From NCBI GenBank assembly GCA_024195265.1, contig JAJLRJ010000010.1:38969798-39033797 (forward strand): a stretch of 64,000 nucleotides of DNA, read 5' to 3'. Source of the stretch: Dendrophyllia cribrosa. Taxonomy: Eukaryota > Cnidaria > Anthozoa > Scleractinia > Dendrophylliidae. The position numbers and the translations under genes were made by a program. Below are positions 1-10,640 of this stretch, one piece after another (position 1 is the first letter of the stretch; each line of letters begins with the position of its first letter). The notes under the pieces are model-generated. The model saw only the letters and a program-made list of their open reading frames with translations, made no database searches and was not told where the DNA came from.

Positions 1-528
1 ATATCGCCCGCAAGTCGCCATAAACATGGCATTTACGAGCTCCGCAGTTAGACCAGCCTATGAACATGTATTATAAATTATATATTAGCCAAGTTAATCC
101 AATGGCAAAATAAATGAAGTCGCTCATCTGTTCTACAATTAACGAGATAGTCCTAAAAAATTCTCCTTCTGCATATTAAAGCTTTACTTGCAGCACTACA
201 CTTTCCAATGGAAACCACTAGTAACTTTTTTCCAGTGGGCTTATAACAAGTTATAATAGAGGATTTACGGTACTTTCAAATGACTGAACGAAAAGAAAAG
301 ACAAATCGAACGCTCCTTACTAATCTTTGATTATATTTACTAGTATGTACAAAATAATCGTATGTAATTTGTTAATAATTATATTTGCATGTGTATAAAA
401 AGGATTGACCTAGAAATACTCAAGCTCTATTGCAAATAGTACAACCAGGAGACATATAAATCGATTGGCTCCTGGTACAAACTTTGAAACAATACGAACA
501 CGCAAATAATGTTGCGTAAGAAATAATG
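1..528. other. Left flank, no gene seen
   Basis: AT-rich sequence with no convincing coding potential or repeat structure. It ends in a 12-bp motif (529-540, TTGCGTATTATA) that recurs at 5107-5118 and is the target site duplication of the Penelope-like insertion. Confidence 0.5.
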
Positions 529-588
529 TTGCGTATTATAAATAAAAAGATATTAAAAAGTTGACACTGGCTAAAAATGTTGTTTTTG

Positions 589-620
589 GACGTTTCGGCA
601 ACTACTGTTGCCTTCTTCAG
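589..620 (-). ncRNA. Hammerhead-ribozyme-like core, left Penelope arm
   Basis: Read on the minus strand, the segment has the core CTGAAGA (fits CUGANGA), a perfect 6-bp stem II (GGCAAC with GTTGCC), then GAAAC and GTC. This matches hammerhead motifs known from Penelope terminal repeats, where helix III is minimal (here AC with GT) and the ribozyme is thought to act as a dimer. The same motif lies in the right arm at 4991-5022. Activity is not shown. Confidence 0.5.
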
Positions 621-879
621 CAAGAGATAAAAATGCAAATGTCTAACGGCGTCCTGATGGTATAAGATACATGCAAATATTAAATCGCACCTCGAAAGAA
701 TATTTTGAGGTGAAACAAAAGTCTCTAGAGCATTCTTAATTATTTTTACAAATTCTTAATGTTATTATAAACATTTGGAAGCGCTATGTGTTCGTTTATA
801 GCGTTCGTGTTACGCACGGAATGCCAAGCTTCAAGAATTAGTCTTTGTCGCCATGCCGATGATCTGTCAACAATTTCGA

Positions 880-3800
880 CACTCAACAACAACAACAATT
901 TATTCAGTATTCCCATATATATACATGGTATTACCTAATATAACTTATGTTATATAAAATAGTCATGTCTAATAATCAGATGAGCATCATTGATTGTCGC
1001 TTTAACATTGAATCATAAATATAAGCAGCAACAGTTCTACAGACAAACGGATCAGCGTTATTAAAAAGGAACAAAATTTTTGAGATATTGTCTAAGTCAT
1101 TAAAATTTGGGTATTTGTCATTTATTTCATTGAAAAATTTCTTGCGTGTATCGCTGTAATGATGGCAATTGAATAGAAAGTGTGTTTCATTTTCAATTTC
1201 GTTTAAATGGCAGAGGTAGCAGATTCTCAGATTTTCAGGTGTCTTGTTATGCCTGCCAGTTTCAATTCTTAAGTTGTGGTTTCCAAGGCGAAATTTATTG
1301 ATTTGTTTTTTGTGAAGTCTATTTTTTATTGAGTCCAAAAGGTCAGTTTTGTGACAATCTTTTTTAAAGACAGAGTAGAATTTAAGTTTTTTATTTAAAT
1401 TTAACAGATTAAGTTGATGGCTAGTTGAAGTTTTATTAACAGTTGGTCGAATACGTGTAACAATGTTATTACAATTACTAATGTCTAAATTTGAGATGTT
1501 TAGATTTGAAATGTTACATAACGAATTTACTCTTTGTGTTAGATTTAGCTGATTTTTGTCTGCCATATCTTTAGACAGATAATAGCATTGTTTGGCAATA
1601 TTGTCTTCTGGTAAATTTTCCAAGTGCAACCAAAATTTAATTATATTTATGTCGATTTTTCCTTTTAGTGATAGTCTGCCGAGTTCATTTCTACATGCAA
1701 CATTGGGGCATTGCTTATTGACTCCAAGGAAAAGTTTGCAGAAATAAATATGGGTTCGTTCAATTATGTCTTTTTCCCATGAGTTATAATCATTTTTGTC
1801 ATAAATTCCCCAAACCTCCGAACCATATGTGAGAATCGGGAGGAATAGAGAATCAAAAATTTTGTTGACAATGTCAATTGGTAATTTTGAGAAATCTAGG
1901 TAACGTCGTGTTGCAAATATAGATCTTCTAGTTTTCTCTTTTAAATTTGTTTTGTGATCTCTGAAGTTTCCGTTTGCTGAAAAATTAACGCCAAGATAAG
2001 TATAGTTACTTACAATTTCTATTTTGTCACTGTTAATGTAAAAATTTTGCTTTTCTAAAGTTGATTTTCTAAGTTTCTTTTGGAAAATAAGCACTTTCGT
2101 TTTCTTCGGATTTATGTTCAGTAACCAGTCATTACAGAACTGGGATAGTGTATTTAATGCTGTTTGTAATCCTGTAGCTGTGTGAGAAATCAGAACTAGA
2201 TCGTCAGCATAAAGTAGACAATTAAGACGCGATCCATCAGGTAATAATATTGCATCCGTGTTCATTGAATCAAGACGAGTAGGAATTTCATTTAGATATA
2301 GGTTAAAAAGCATTGGTGAGAGAATGCAACCTTGTCTAACACCATTTGCATAATTAAAATATTCTGTCCTTTGGTGATTAGATTTAATAGAACATTTTGA
2401 ATTTGAATAGAGATTTTTAATTAAGTCGTAAAATTTTCCTCCAATTTTGTTTTTCAGTAGTTTATAAAATAGGCCTTCATGCCAAACTGAATCAAAAGCT
2501 TTTTTAAAGTCAATAAAACAGGTGAATAATTTACCTTTATTGGCATGTGTTACATGTTTATCAATTAGTGTACGAAGAGTAAAGATGTGATCCGATGTGC
2601 GATGGTTTGGTAAAAATCCAATTTGAGCACGATGTAGAATGTTTTCTTCAGTTAAGTAGCGTTGCAGTCTGATGTTCATAACTGATGTAAACAATTTTCC
2701 AAGACAGCTATTAATGCAGATTCCTCTGTAATTTGATGGATCTAATTTGTTGCCGGATTTGTAAATAGGGGTGATTACACCTTCACACCAAGTTGAAGGA
2801 AAGGACCCACATTTTAGTATCAAATTGAAGAGTTTACAGATCGCAGGTTTAAGATAACATGTGCCTGTTTTTAGCATTTCGTTGCGAATTCTGTCAGAGC
2901 CAGCAGCTTTTCTTGATTTTAATAGTTTTGTTGCATTTTCAATTTCTTTTAAGGAAAAAGGTTCATCTAAGTGGTTGTGATTATCTTTATCGTTTTCTAA
3001 TGCGGATATCTCATTTTTTAAAGAACGGATTGGATTTGGTTTCGAATGTAAGATTTTGAAATGTGTAAATAATGAATCAGTTGGTACTTTATCTTCATTT
3101 TTAACACGGTGGTTGTCTTCATTGAATGTTTTTAGATAGTTCCAAAATTCATAGTTGTCTTTGTTGTTAATAAGGTTATCAATCTTAGAGTTAAGAAGCG
3201 ACGTTTTCTTTAGTTTTATTAACTTCTTGAAATCACGATGAGTTTTATGATATTCTTCTCTTAACTCTTTATTAAAGGGTTCTCTATGTTTTTTGTTGGA
3301 AAGTATTTTCAGATATCTTCTCAGTAATTTGCAATCGTTATCGAACCACTTTTTTGATGATTTGTTTCATGATGGTTTCTTTCCGCAATTCAGTTTTAAA
3401 GAACGCAGTGCAATTTCATTGAGTAAATTAGTAAATTGTTTAGTTGCAAGTTCTACACCTTCACTGTCTGAGGCAAAGTCGGTTTGTTCAAACAGCTTTA
3501 ATTTTGATTTAAATTCATCCATTTCCAGGACGCTAATGAAATTTTGTGCTGAATCTTTATTCCAATTAAATTGTTTTGGTAAATTAAATGTATTGATTTG
3601 TGATTTAGGTACTGTCTGGGACGGGATTGTTGGAGAGCTCTTTATCCAGCAAATGATCTGGGAATGGTCAGAGAATATCGTTGGTGGCTTAACAACAAAA
3701 CTCTCAATCAAATTTAACATTTCATGACTCGCAATAATGTAATCAACAGTGCTTATTCCTTGTGCAGAATGAAAGGTGACTTTTCCGAAAGAGTCACCTT

Positions 3801-3949
3801 TCGTTCGACCGTTTAAAATTCTTAAGTCACAGGTTTTACAAATTTCTAGTAAGATGTTGCCATGCTCATTTATGTAGTTATCATAGTTTTTTCTTCTTGT
3901 TAAATTATTTTGAGAAAAAATATTGTCACCTGGGATATGGGGACACACT
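880..3949 (-). mobile_element. 5'-truncated LINE nested in the Penelope left arm
   Basis: A non-LTR retrotransposon inserted into the GIY-YIG coding region of the left arm. The intact right arm shows the unbroken sequence at 4725-4745. The short GAGTGT duplication on both sides is the target duplication. On the minus strand the 3' tail is (TTG)n, seen as (CAA)n near 880-900 on plus. The element starts inside the endonuclease domain, so it is 5' truncated. A second copy of the same family's 3' end lies at 53618-54205. Confidence 0.88.
976..3948 (-). pseudogene. LINE endonuclease-reverse transcriptase, one premature stop
   Basis: One reading frame runs from the C-terminal part of an apurinic-type endonuclease (STVDYIIAS and SDHS motifs, about 3540-3770) through a full reverse transcriptase to a C-terminal Cys/His knuckle (CYLCHLNEIENETHFLFNC, about 1160-1225). 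The RT includes NYRGI, FIDFKKAFDSV, GVRQGCILSP and the catalytic YADDLVLIS near 2190-2215. The frame is broken only by an in-frame TGA at 3367-3369; there is no frameshift on either side. The first ATG after the stop is at 2877. The product would reverse-transcribe LINE RNA at a nicked target. It most resembles the CR1/L2/jockey-like group, but the clade is not certain. It has no start and no first ORF, so it is not autonomous. Confidence 0.85.
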
Positions 3950-4530
3950 CGTCAAATCTATTTGGTGGCTGTGGAGCATGTGGTGTTTGGCCAACAAAGA
4001 GTTTTTATCCAATGTTGCTATAGCCTTTGCGTGCTCTTTCACGCGTGATTTTAGCGCGCGCGATGTCTGACCAATGTAAACACAATCACAATCTTTACAT
4101 TTGATCTTATACACGATTCCTCTGGTGGCCTCTTTCTCGATCTTGTCTTTTGGCTTTTTAAGTATGTTTGAGATTGTCCGAATAGGCTTATGAGCGACTT
4201 TGATGTTGAAGCTTCGAAGAACTCTTGCGATTCTCTCGGAGAATCCTTTGGCGTAGGGCAGGATAACCATGCTACGTTGGTCGGTATCGTTTACTTCTTG
4301 TTGTCTATTCGGTTGGTGACCATTGTGAATGAATTTGGTAGGGTAGCTATTAGCGGTAAGGGCTTCCACTACTCGCTTAGTTTCCCGTAATGCTTCCTCC
4401 TCGGTGGAAGGAATGTTCTTTGCGCGATCCATAAGGGTGCGTACGACCGAGTGTTTATGCTGGGGATGGTGGTGTGATTTGAAATCAAGGTAGCGGTCAG
4501 GTTCCATTGCCTTTCTTGACACAAAAACAA
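3950..4530 (-). pseudogene. Penelope GIY-YIG endonuclease region, left arm
   Basis: Minus-strand translation gives the linker after the RT (TDRYLDFKSHHHPQHKHSVV-like start), then the GIY-YIG nuclease core GIVYKIKC, CDCVYIGQTSRALKSRVKEH and KHHMLHSHQIDLTS. The CCHH-type spacing is typical of Penelope elements. The nuclease makes the first cut for target-primed reverse transcription. The protein is cut at HQIDLTS by the LINE; its remainder (EIVDRSSAWRQRLILEAW, on minus) sits at about 740-880. Near 4530 it abuts the plus-strand arm. Confidence 0.8.
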
Positions 4531-4865
4531 CCAGACAAGATGATGGCTCGATCACCGTATCTGTCTATAGGAAAGCTACCCACACTGACCGCTACCTTTA
4601 CATTGGTCAGACATCGCGCGCGCTAAAATCACGCGTGAAAGAGCACGCAAAGGCTATAGCAACATTGGATAAAAACTCTTTGTTGGCCAAACACCACATG
4701 CTCCACAGCCACCAAATAGATTTGACGAGTGTCGAAATTGTTGACAGATCATCGGCATGGCGACAAAGACTAATTCTTGAAGCTTGGCATTCCGTGCGTA
4801 ACACGAACGCTATAAACGAACACATAGCGCTTCCAAATGTTTATAATAACATTAAGAATTTGTAA
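4530..4865 (+). pseudogene. Penelope GIY-YIG endonuclease remnant, right arm
   Basis: The frame begins with a fragment of the RT C-terminus (about 4545-4590, ATHTDRY), then jumps straight to YIGQTSRALKSR. The linker present in the left arm is deleted. It then reads the rest of the nuclease without interruption to a stop at 4863-4865, including HAKAIATLDKN, HSHQIDLTSVEIVDRSS and WRQRLILEAWHSV. It shows the pre-insertion state of the LINE target site. The missing N-terminal half of the GIY-YIG core makes it non-functional. Confidence 0.75.
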
Positions 4866-4990
4866 AAATAATTAAGAATGCTCTAGAGACTTTTGTTTCA
4901 CCTCAAAATATTCTTTCGAGGTGCGATTTAATATTTGCATGTATCTTATACCATCAGGACGCCGTTAGACATTTGCATTTTTATCTCTTG

Positions 4991-5022
4991 CTGAAGAAGG
5001 CAACAGTAGTTGCCGAAACGTC
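4991..5022 (+). ncRNA. Hammerhead-ribozyme-like core, right Penelope arm
   Basis: CTGAAGA, perfect stem II GGCAAC/GTTGCC with an AGTA loop, then GAAAC and GTC. It is identical in the left arm at 589-620 (minus). All invariant hammerhead core bases (CUGANGA and GAAA) are present. Helix I pairs only weakly in the monomer. Self-cleavage is an inference. Confidence 0.5.
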
Positions 5023-5118
5023 CAAAAACAACATTTTTAGCCAGTGTCAACTTTTTAATATCTTTTTATTTTTAACATGCCTGGCTACACACCAAACATT
5101 TTTAGCTTGCGTATTATA

Positions 5119-6573
5119 CTAAGAAATAATGTATAAAATGGAAGTGATTTGTTTTAATAAATTGTCTTGAATCTGGATTAGTTAAGTTATCTGTATATCG
5201 GCGCGTTACATTTCACGGACATTTTCCCGCGCTTGGCACCGGTTGTTTATTTTCCCGCCTTTGTCGCCGATTGTTTATTTTCCCGCGCTTGCCATGGGTT
5301 GTTTATTTTACCGCGTTTGCTTCGATTTTTGATTGGTTCATTGTATGATTTGCGCTTGTTGTGGAAAACCAGATGTTTGGGTTGAAAACCCTCTCAGTGC
5401 AAACAGCCTGCTTAATTTTTGGAAATTTCGGTGGTTGGACAAAGCGAGAATGCCGCAGTAACAATAATACCTGGTTTGGAATTCGTAAAATTTTAATAAG
5501 TATGGCACCTGTGCTTGCAACAGTGACAATTAGCATGTTTTAACTTTAAAAAAACGTGGTGGTTTATACAGCGGTGAGATCATAGGCTTTTTACCTCAAA
5601 AGTTAGCTTTAACAATAATGCGAGTTACGCGGTCCATTATAAAACAAGTTGATACTCATGCCTATTTTTCCCTAAAGGCTTTTATCAGTTTCGCGTGGGT
5701 TCATTTTCTCTGTTTCCGCGCGACGTTGACTGTTCACAAAGTAATGCACTTTATTGTTTGGAGTGGAAACTGAAAACTCTTTTGCGTCTCTATAAGTACA
5801 TTACTCAACATGGAATGTCGCGAAAATTTTACCCATATCAATTTTTCATACCAATTTTGCACGATTTTCGCGAATTCTAAACCCCGCGAAAATAGAAAAG
5901 GAAGGCTTGCATGATACTTTCTAATTTTCAAAACTGCGTTTACATGTCAGTTTTTACATTAATATTAAGCATAAAAGTGTCCTTTGTCAATATGTGGTAA
6001 AATTGATATTTCAACGCATTTTACTGATGCCTCCTTTATCTATCCTAGTTACTGGAAACCTATCTTACAGAGTTGACAAAAAACAATTCCTTGATGCAGC
6101 GAATATTTTCGCAAATTCTCAACCCCGCGAAAATGAAAAAAGGAAGGCTCACATGACGTTTCCTGATTTTCTAAATGCGTATATGTATTTATCACAACAT
6201 TATTAAACACAAAAGTGTCCTTTGTCAATCATGTGGTAAAATTAATCAATACTAACTTTTTTTGTACGTAAACGACTAGAGTTGTTTGCGTTTGTTTCTC
6301 GTCCTTTTCAGTTCTCTTTGCAAAGCCATCAATTGTTTTACTTGTTTTGAGCGATTCCTGCTAGACTTTAAAAAAAATCGTCCTTTAAGTTATCTCAAAT
6401 TCTCTCGTTAAAATAAAGTCCAGCTGATTTGATATTTAATTTTAAGCCTCCTTTTTTACCCTGGTTGCTGGGAAACTCTTCTCCAGAGTTGAAAAAAGAC
6501 AATTCTTAACTTAGATGCAGCGAATATAAAAAAGACGGTTTCTGAATAATATATCAGATTCTCGATGACTGTC
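5119..6573. repeat. Intergenic region with short tandem repeats
   Basis: No gene is seen. At about 5222-5320 a roughly 32-bp CG-rich unit (TTTTCCCGCGCTTG core) is repeated three times. Between about 5860 and 6560 a block of roughly 225-250 bp (GCGAATATTTTCGC and AAAAGTGTCCTTTGTC) recurs two to three times in diverged form. Confidence 0.5.
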
Positions 6574-8079
6574 TCACGCTGCCTCTTGTGTCTGTAAGTC
6601 TTGCCTTTCTTCGTCATCTACCAGTGTCTTTGGCGGTCGCTTTCCGCGCTTGCACCAACGAATCGTTAACAAAATTGTGGCCACAAGACTGACACAGGCT
6701 GCAAAGCCGAGAATCGCAAAGCCAGCAATTTTGACGATTTTGTATCCGTTCCGTTGCTTCCGTGCGTTCACCTCAGGTGTTGCAGTGTTTCCCTCCGGCG
6801 GCGAGACAGTTGATGGTTCCCTGAATAGCTGTTTGACGCGACTCAGAGAACCGTTATGGGGTGCAGGTTGTATTCCGAGGATGTCACAAATCATGGGGTA
6901 GATATCTGTGAGTTCGAACGGCTCGGAGATCATGTTCTCTTTAAAAGCTGGACCACGAGCGATGAAAAACGGATACATATCTTTGATTGAGTTATTGTAT
7001 CCATGATCTCCCATAATCACGTTTTCTGGTAACGTAGGTACTGGAAAATTGGAACTGCGCGGGTACCATCCTTCTTTTATCAACCCCACTATCGAGGCAA
7101 TTCTTCGGTTGTGCTTTAAATGAAGGCTATCAGGTACATCTTCCTTTTTGTACACTTTAAAGAGCTTTGTTTTTCTTTCCCCTTCTTTGAGGCTGTCATA
7201 TACGTAGCTCTCTTTCCCAGTGTGCGGTTGAATAACGAAAAACCCTGTGTTTCCCGACCAGCCGACATAGGTGCTGGCATTCACAATGTCATCAAAGTTA
7301 ATAAAGTTGCTTGTATTATAAGCCATCATACCATGGTCGGAAGTAAGTATGATGTTAACTTCATCTATCAACTTAACTTCTCGCAGCCGATCCAACAGAT
7401 ATCCAGTGACATTTTCATCATAATCTTGAATAGCAGCGATAACTTCCGGCGAATCAGGTCCAAACTGATGCCCAGCTGTGTCCGTGTCTAAGAAATATAA
7501 CGCTACAAAGTTCGGGGGGTCTTTTGCAGTAAGCCAGTTTAAAACCATGTCGATTCTCTCCTTCGCTGGCATGCGATTTGCATACGGATAAACGAAAGGT
7601 TTGGAATACTCTTTGCCACTAGTACTGAAACTGGGGAGGAAGCCTCGAATGGAGACGTCGTAACCAGGCCAGTAACAAACACCACTTTTGAACCCTTGCT
7701 TTTGATTCGTCACCCAGATAGGTTCTCCGCCGTCCCACCATCTCGACTCGTTATTTGCGCTGGTAAATATGGCTTTAAATTCTGGATCGAACATCTCGTT
7801 TGCAATGATACCGTGGCTTTCCGGATACAATCCAGTGACAATTGTGTAATGATTCGTCATCGTGACTGTTGGAAAAACGTTTTTAACAAAGGGTGCTTTG
7901 ACGCCCGACTTTACGATGAAGTCCATGTTGGGAGTGTCAGCTTTAGACATATAATCCCAGCGAAATCCATCCAAGGACAGTAGAATTACGGTGGAATTAT
8001 TTCTGGATGCGGAGCTGACAAATACTAATACAAAAGGGTACAAGCTTAACATCCAAACTGTTAACTTTTCAATTAACAT
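6574..8079 (-). CDS. Ectonucleotide pyrophosphatase/phosphodiesterase (ENPP4/5-like)
   Basis: 501-aa single-exon protein. It has an N-terminal hydrophobic signal (residues about 8-24), an alkaline-phosphatase-fold phosphodiesterase domain (about 30-405), a Ser/Thr/Pro stalk, and one C-terminal membrane helix (about 449-473) followed by a basic, then acidic, tail. The domain hydrolyses phosphodiester or pyrophosphate bonds of nucleotides outside the cell using two zinc ions. Visible metal and catalytic residues are D37 (SLDGFRWD), the nucleophile T73 in FPTVTMTNHY, D200 and H204 (DTDTAGHQFGP), D248 and H249 (TSDHGM) and H359 (GDHGYNN). All are intact. The usual FPN after the nucleophile is MTN here. 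The type I layout without somatomedin or nuclease-like domains fits ENPP4/5 rather than ENPP1-3. Substrate preference cannot be read. The lack of introns may reflect retroposition or the exon structure of this subfamily. Confidence 0.92.
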   Translation of the reverse strand: MLIEKLTVWMLSLYPFVLVFVSSASRNNSTVILLSLDGFRWDYMSKADTPNMDFIVKSGVKAPFVKNVFPTVTMTNHYTIVTGLYPESHGIIANEMFDPEFKAIFTSANNESRWWDGGEPIWVTNQKQGFKSGVCYWPGYDVSIRGFLPSFSTSGKEYSKPFVYPYANRMPAKERIDMVLNWLTAKDPPNFVALYFLDTDTAGHQFGPDSPEVIAAIQDYDENVTGYLLDRLREVKLIDEVNIILTSDHGMMAYNTSNFINFDDIVNASTYVGWSGNTGFFVIQPHTGKESYVYDSLKEGERKTKLFKVYKKEDVPDSLHLKHNRRIASIVGLIKEGWYPRSSNFPVPTLPENVIMGDHGYNNSIKDMYPFFIARGPAFKENMISEPFELTDIYPMICDILGIQPAPHNGSLSRVKQLFREPSTVSPPEGNTATPEVNARKQRNGYKIVKIAGFAILGFAACVSLVATILLTIRWCKRGKRPPKTLVDDEERQDLQTQEAA

Positions 8080-8800
8080 GTTGGCGATATTACAGAAGCC
8101 TGCAGAAGCCTTTCACGGCCAAACGAACACGATCTGATGCCTAAGTCAATCTGTAACGCTACAATTTTCCCAGCAGAAAATTACCATTTTAATTGCGTCC
8201 GCAGCATGACAGATACAACAGCCTATAAACAAAGTTCGATGTATGCAAATCAAAACCACTGACGCTGAGACGCAGAATAAAATCAATAACTACTCAGGGC
8301 TTTTAAAACGCGTCCCATGTGACTTCAGTTTTAAATTTGCATCTTGAACCTAAAAAACATGATAAGCTAATTGTATAGATACGGTATAGTTAAATAGAAA
8401 ATGATTGTAAGCATAATTGTAAACTCATAACGTACCTTCGACACCATTTACAGTTTTTTAGCACTGTTTAAAACTTCGTATAATTCGGCTTCATTTTTTT
8501 TCAAGTTCGTCGAAGCAATATGTTTACAAATCAAAACATAACAATATTTTGATTGATTTAGATATCATGAATAGCCTTGACCAATAAACGCTTAGCTTAA
8601 TGATTTCATGCTTCTGCTTTATGCCGAAAAGGTTGGGGCACCCAACGAAGACATCTACACATTTAAGGGTAATATTAGACATATTAGTGTTATCATTGTG
8701 TAAGCTGGAAGCTAAACAAACTTTGATCTGTAAGTGACATAAAACTGATGGAATCTATTTTCCAGAATTTACAAACTGTAGTTGCCTTTCCGAAAACCCG
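8080..8800. other. Upstream region of the ENPP gene, nothing else seen
   Basis: AT-rich sequence with no supported gene or repeat. It should hold the promoter of the minus-strand ENPP gene, but no clear core element stands out. Confidence 0.4.
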
Positions 8801-9160
8801 GAGGGGGAGGGGGGGGGGGGGGGGGGGGGGGGGGGCGGGTACTCCCTATAATGGGCTATACGGGGATGCTCCGCCCGAAAGGGGTACCTTTTTTAGGCTG
8901 GAGGTATATGAAAGGGTCGGGATTTCACGAGTTGAAGTATGTGAAAGGGTAGGGATTTGACGAAGAATAGGAAATGGTAGCGAAAACACGAGTTGAAGCA
9001 TAAAAAAGGTAGAGAAAACTGTCTCTGCAAATTTTTGGGTGGGGGTGTGCCGCTGGGACTCTGAGACACTTAACCTATACTAAACCATTTTAGCTGCATT
9101 TTGCAACCCTATTCTAGACTAAACACCGAAAAAACCCTACCCTATCCTAGACCAAAATTT
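8801..9160 (+). repeat. G-rich interspersed repeat with terminal poly-G tract
   Basis: Starts with a run of about 25 G, then GGGTACTCCCTATAATGGGCTATA and repeated GAAAGGGTAGGGATTTG-like phrases. It ends near a GGGTGTGCCGCTGGGACTCTGAGA segment. The same family is at about 44260-44590 (inverted), 45339-45758 and about 47096-47502. The 45339 copy has a clear target duplication, which shows that the family is mobile. Confidence 0.6.
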
Positions 9161-10516
9161 TGAACGCTTTCTTTGTTATTAGTTACCAGGGGTCAGTAAA
9201 AATGCCGTTCTGCCCACCGTACCGATTTTTAAATGCCATTTGCCAGTAAACCTTGTCTAGACTAAATTCTTCACGCAACTGATCAGTTTCGCGCCTGTCT
9301 CGCCCCCAGTTTCGCGTGACCATTATCCGCTCGCTAATGTTGTTTCGTTTCTCGCTCGACGGACTAAGCTGGAAAAGAGAGACTGCTCGTAGTCTACGGG
9401 AAGGGCGGGGGGCTCGAGCCTCTCCCCCCACCCCAGAATTTTTGGAAGTTAAAAAAAGAATTAATGTGCCAAAAAATATTATTTTAATTATTATATTTAA
9501 AAAAAAAATTAATGTGCAACAATCAGTTGTGAATTCTGACACTCAATTTGCCTTTTTCATAACCTTTAAAAGTGTGTTGACTCGCCAAATTATATTATTG
9601 TAGGTGAATTCTCCTGCAGTCGGATTTTTGAGGAACAGTTTCAAATTCAAATGAGTCTTGATGTGTTTTGCCCTCTATACAACATGAAATTAGGAAATTA
9701 CACGTCATAGTCGTGCAGGGATGTGTCAAAGAAATGTACCAAAATGCAGAATTGTTGTTTTGCGCTTACTAAACATATTGCTTTTTGATGCTCTCGTCGT
9801 CGTTGGGTAGTGGGCCCATAGACTGCAAAAAGGCAGATGCAGTGTGCAGGGTTAGGGTTACAGTGAAGCACAATGGTCAAATTGACAGGTTGGACACATG
9901 TGAAAGGCCAAGTTAATTTTTAATAAGCTCTCTGGAAATCTACAGAAGCAGGTTAACAATATGAATAGATATTGTATCACAGTCACAGAATGTTGGACCA
10001 TTTCTCAGAGGAGAAAGGAATATTCATGATAATAAGAAAAAAGTTCAACCAAAAGTTGCTAAACAAGGTAATTTTAGATGATCGCTCTACGATCCTTCTA
10101 CACAATTTGTTATACAATGCTTATGCCCTTGATGGGCCAAGCATTACATGACATGTCGCGTGATAAGACAAGGGCTACAAGATTAGCCCTGCTGTTGAAA
10201 AGTAAAAATACTTCCAAAATTGTTCCACTTGTGTGAAAAACAACTTGAGAATTTTATTGCACAATTTAATTTATAACAGATAATTCGAGTCTGTAGTGAT
10301 CTTTCATTTCTCTGATTACTGCAAAACAACAGACAGAACAAAGGAAAATATGTCAGTATAAATTGTAAGTTAATTAACATCTCCCGATTTCTTTTGTTAA
10401 GGAGGGGAATGGAGATGTGTCTGTAGGCAGGGTAAGTATTTATTATAATATTTGTAAAATAAACATTACTAGTCTGCATAGCAGGTGCCAGTTTAAAAAC
10501 ATTTACTGGATGAGGT
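9161..10516. other. Intergenic region with degenerate repeat sequence
   Basis: 9290-9430 is a CG-rich segment that looks like a dispersed repeat. The rest is AT-rich with no supported gene. The frames open here have no recognisable domain. Confidence 0.35.
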
Positions 10517-10640
10517 TTTTGTGATTTTTGGAATAATCAAGGTCGAGGTAAGTGTTATCGGCTGAAGCCGATGGCTGAGGCTGATAACACTTACCGAGAC
10601 CTTGATTACTCCAGATACCACAAAAACTGAATCTAATAAT
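10517..10640. repeat. Hairpin (foldback) element
   Basis: Near-perfect palindrome: TTTTTGTG...AATCAAGGTC.AGGTAAGTGTTATC on the left mirrors GATAACACTTACC.AGACCTTGATTA...CACAAAAA on the right, with a short GGCTGAAGCC spacer. Typical of a MITE or foldback element. Confidence 0.6.

Larger units (their letters stand above)
541..5106. mobile_element. Penelope-like element inserted as an inverted dimer, with nested LINE
   Basis: Two partial Penelope-like copies face outwards. The left arm is on the minus strand (about 4530 down to 541, interrupted by a LINE at about 880-3949). The right arm is on the plus strand (about 4530 to 5106). Both arms encode the GIY-YIG endonuclease that typifies Penelope elements and end in the same 3' sequence. 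Identical 12-bp flanks, TTGCGTATTATA at 529-540 and 5107-5118, are read as the target site duplication, so the dimer appears to have integrated as one unit. The right arm is about 37 bp longer at its 3' end. The reverse transcriptase domain is almost wholly missing from both arms, so the element is dead. Inverted and tandem Penelope copies are known from other animals. Confidence 0.85.

Noticed and set aside
6650..7983. Plus-strand frames opposite the ENPP gene
   Set aside because: Shadows of the minus-strand coding sequence.
9183..9603. Overlapping frames on both strands near 9.2-9.6 kb
   Set aside because: Sequence looks like a dispersed CG-rich repeat; no domain and no splice support.
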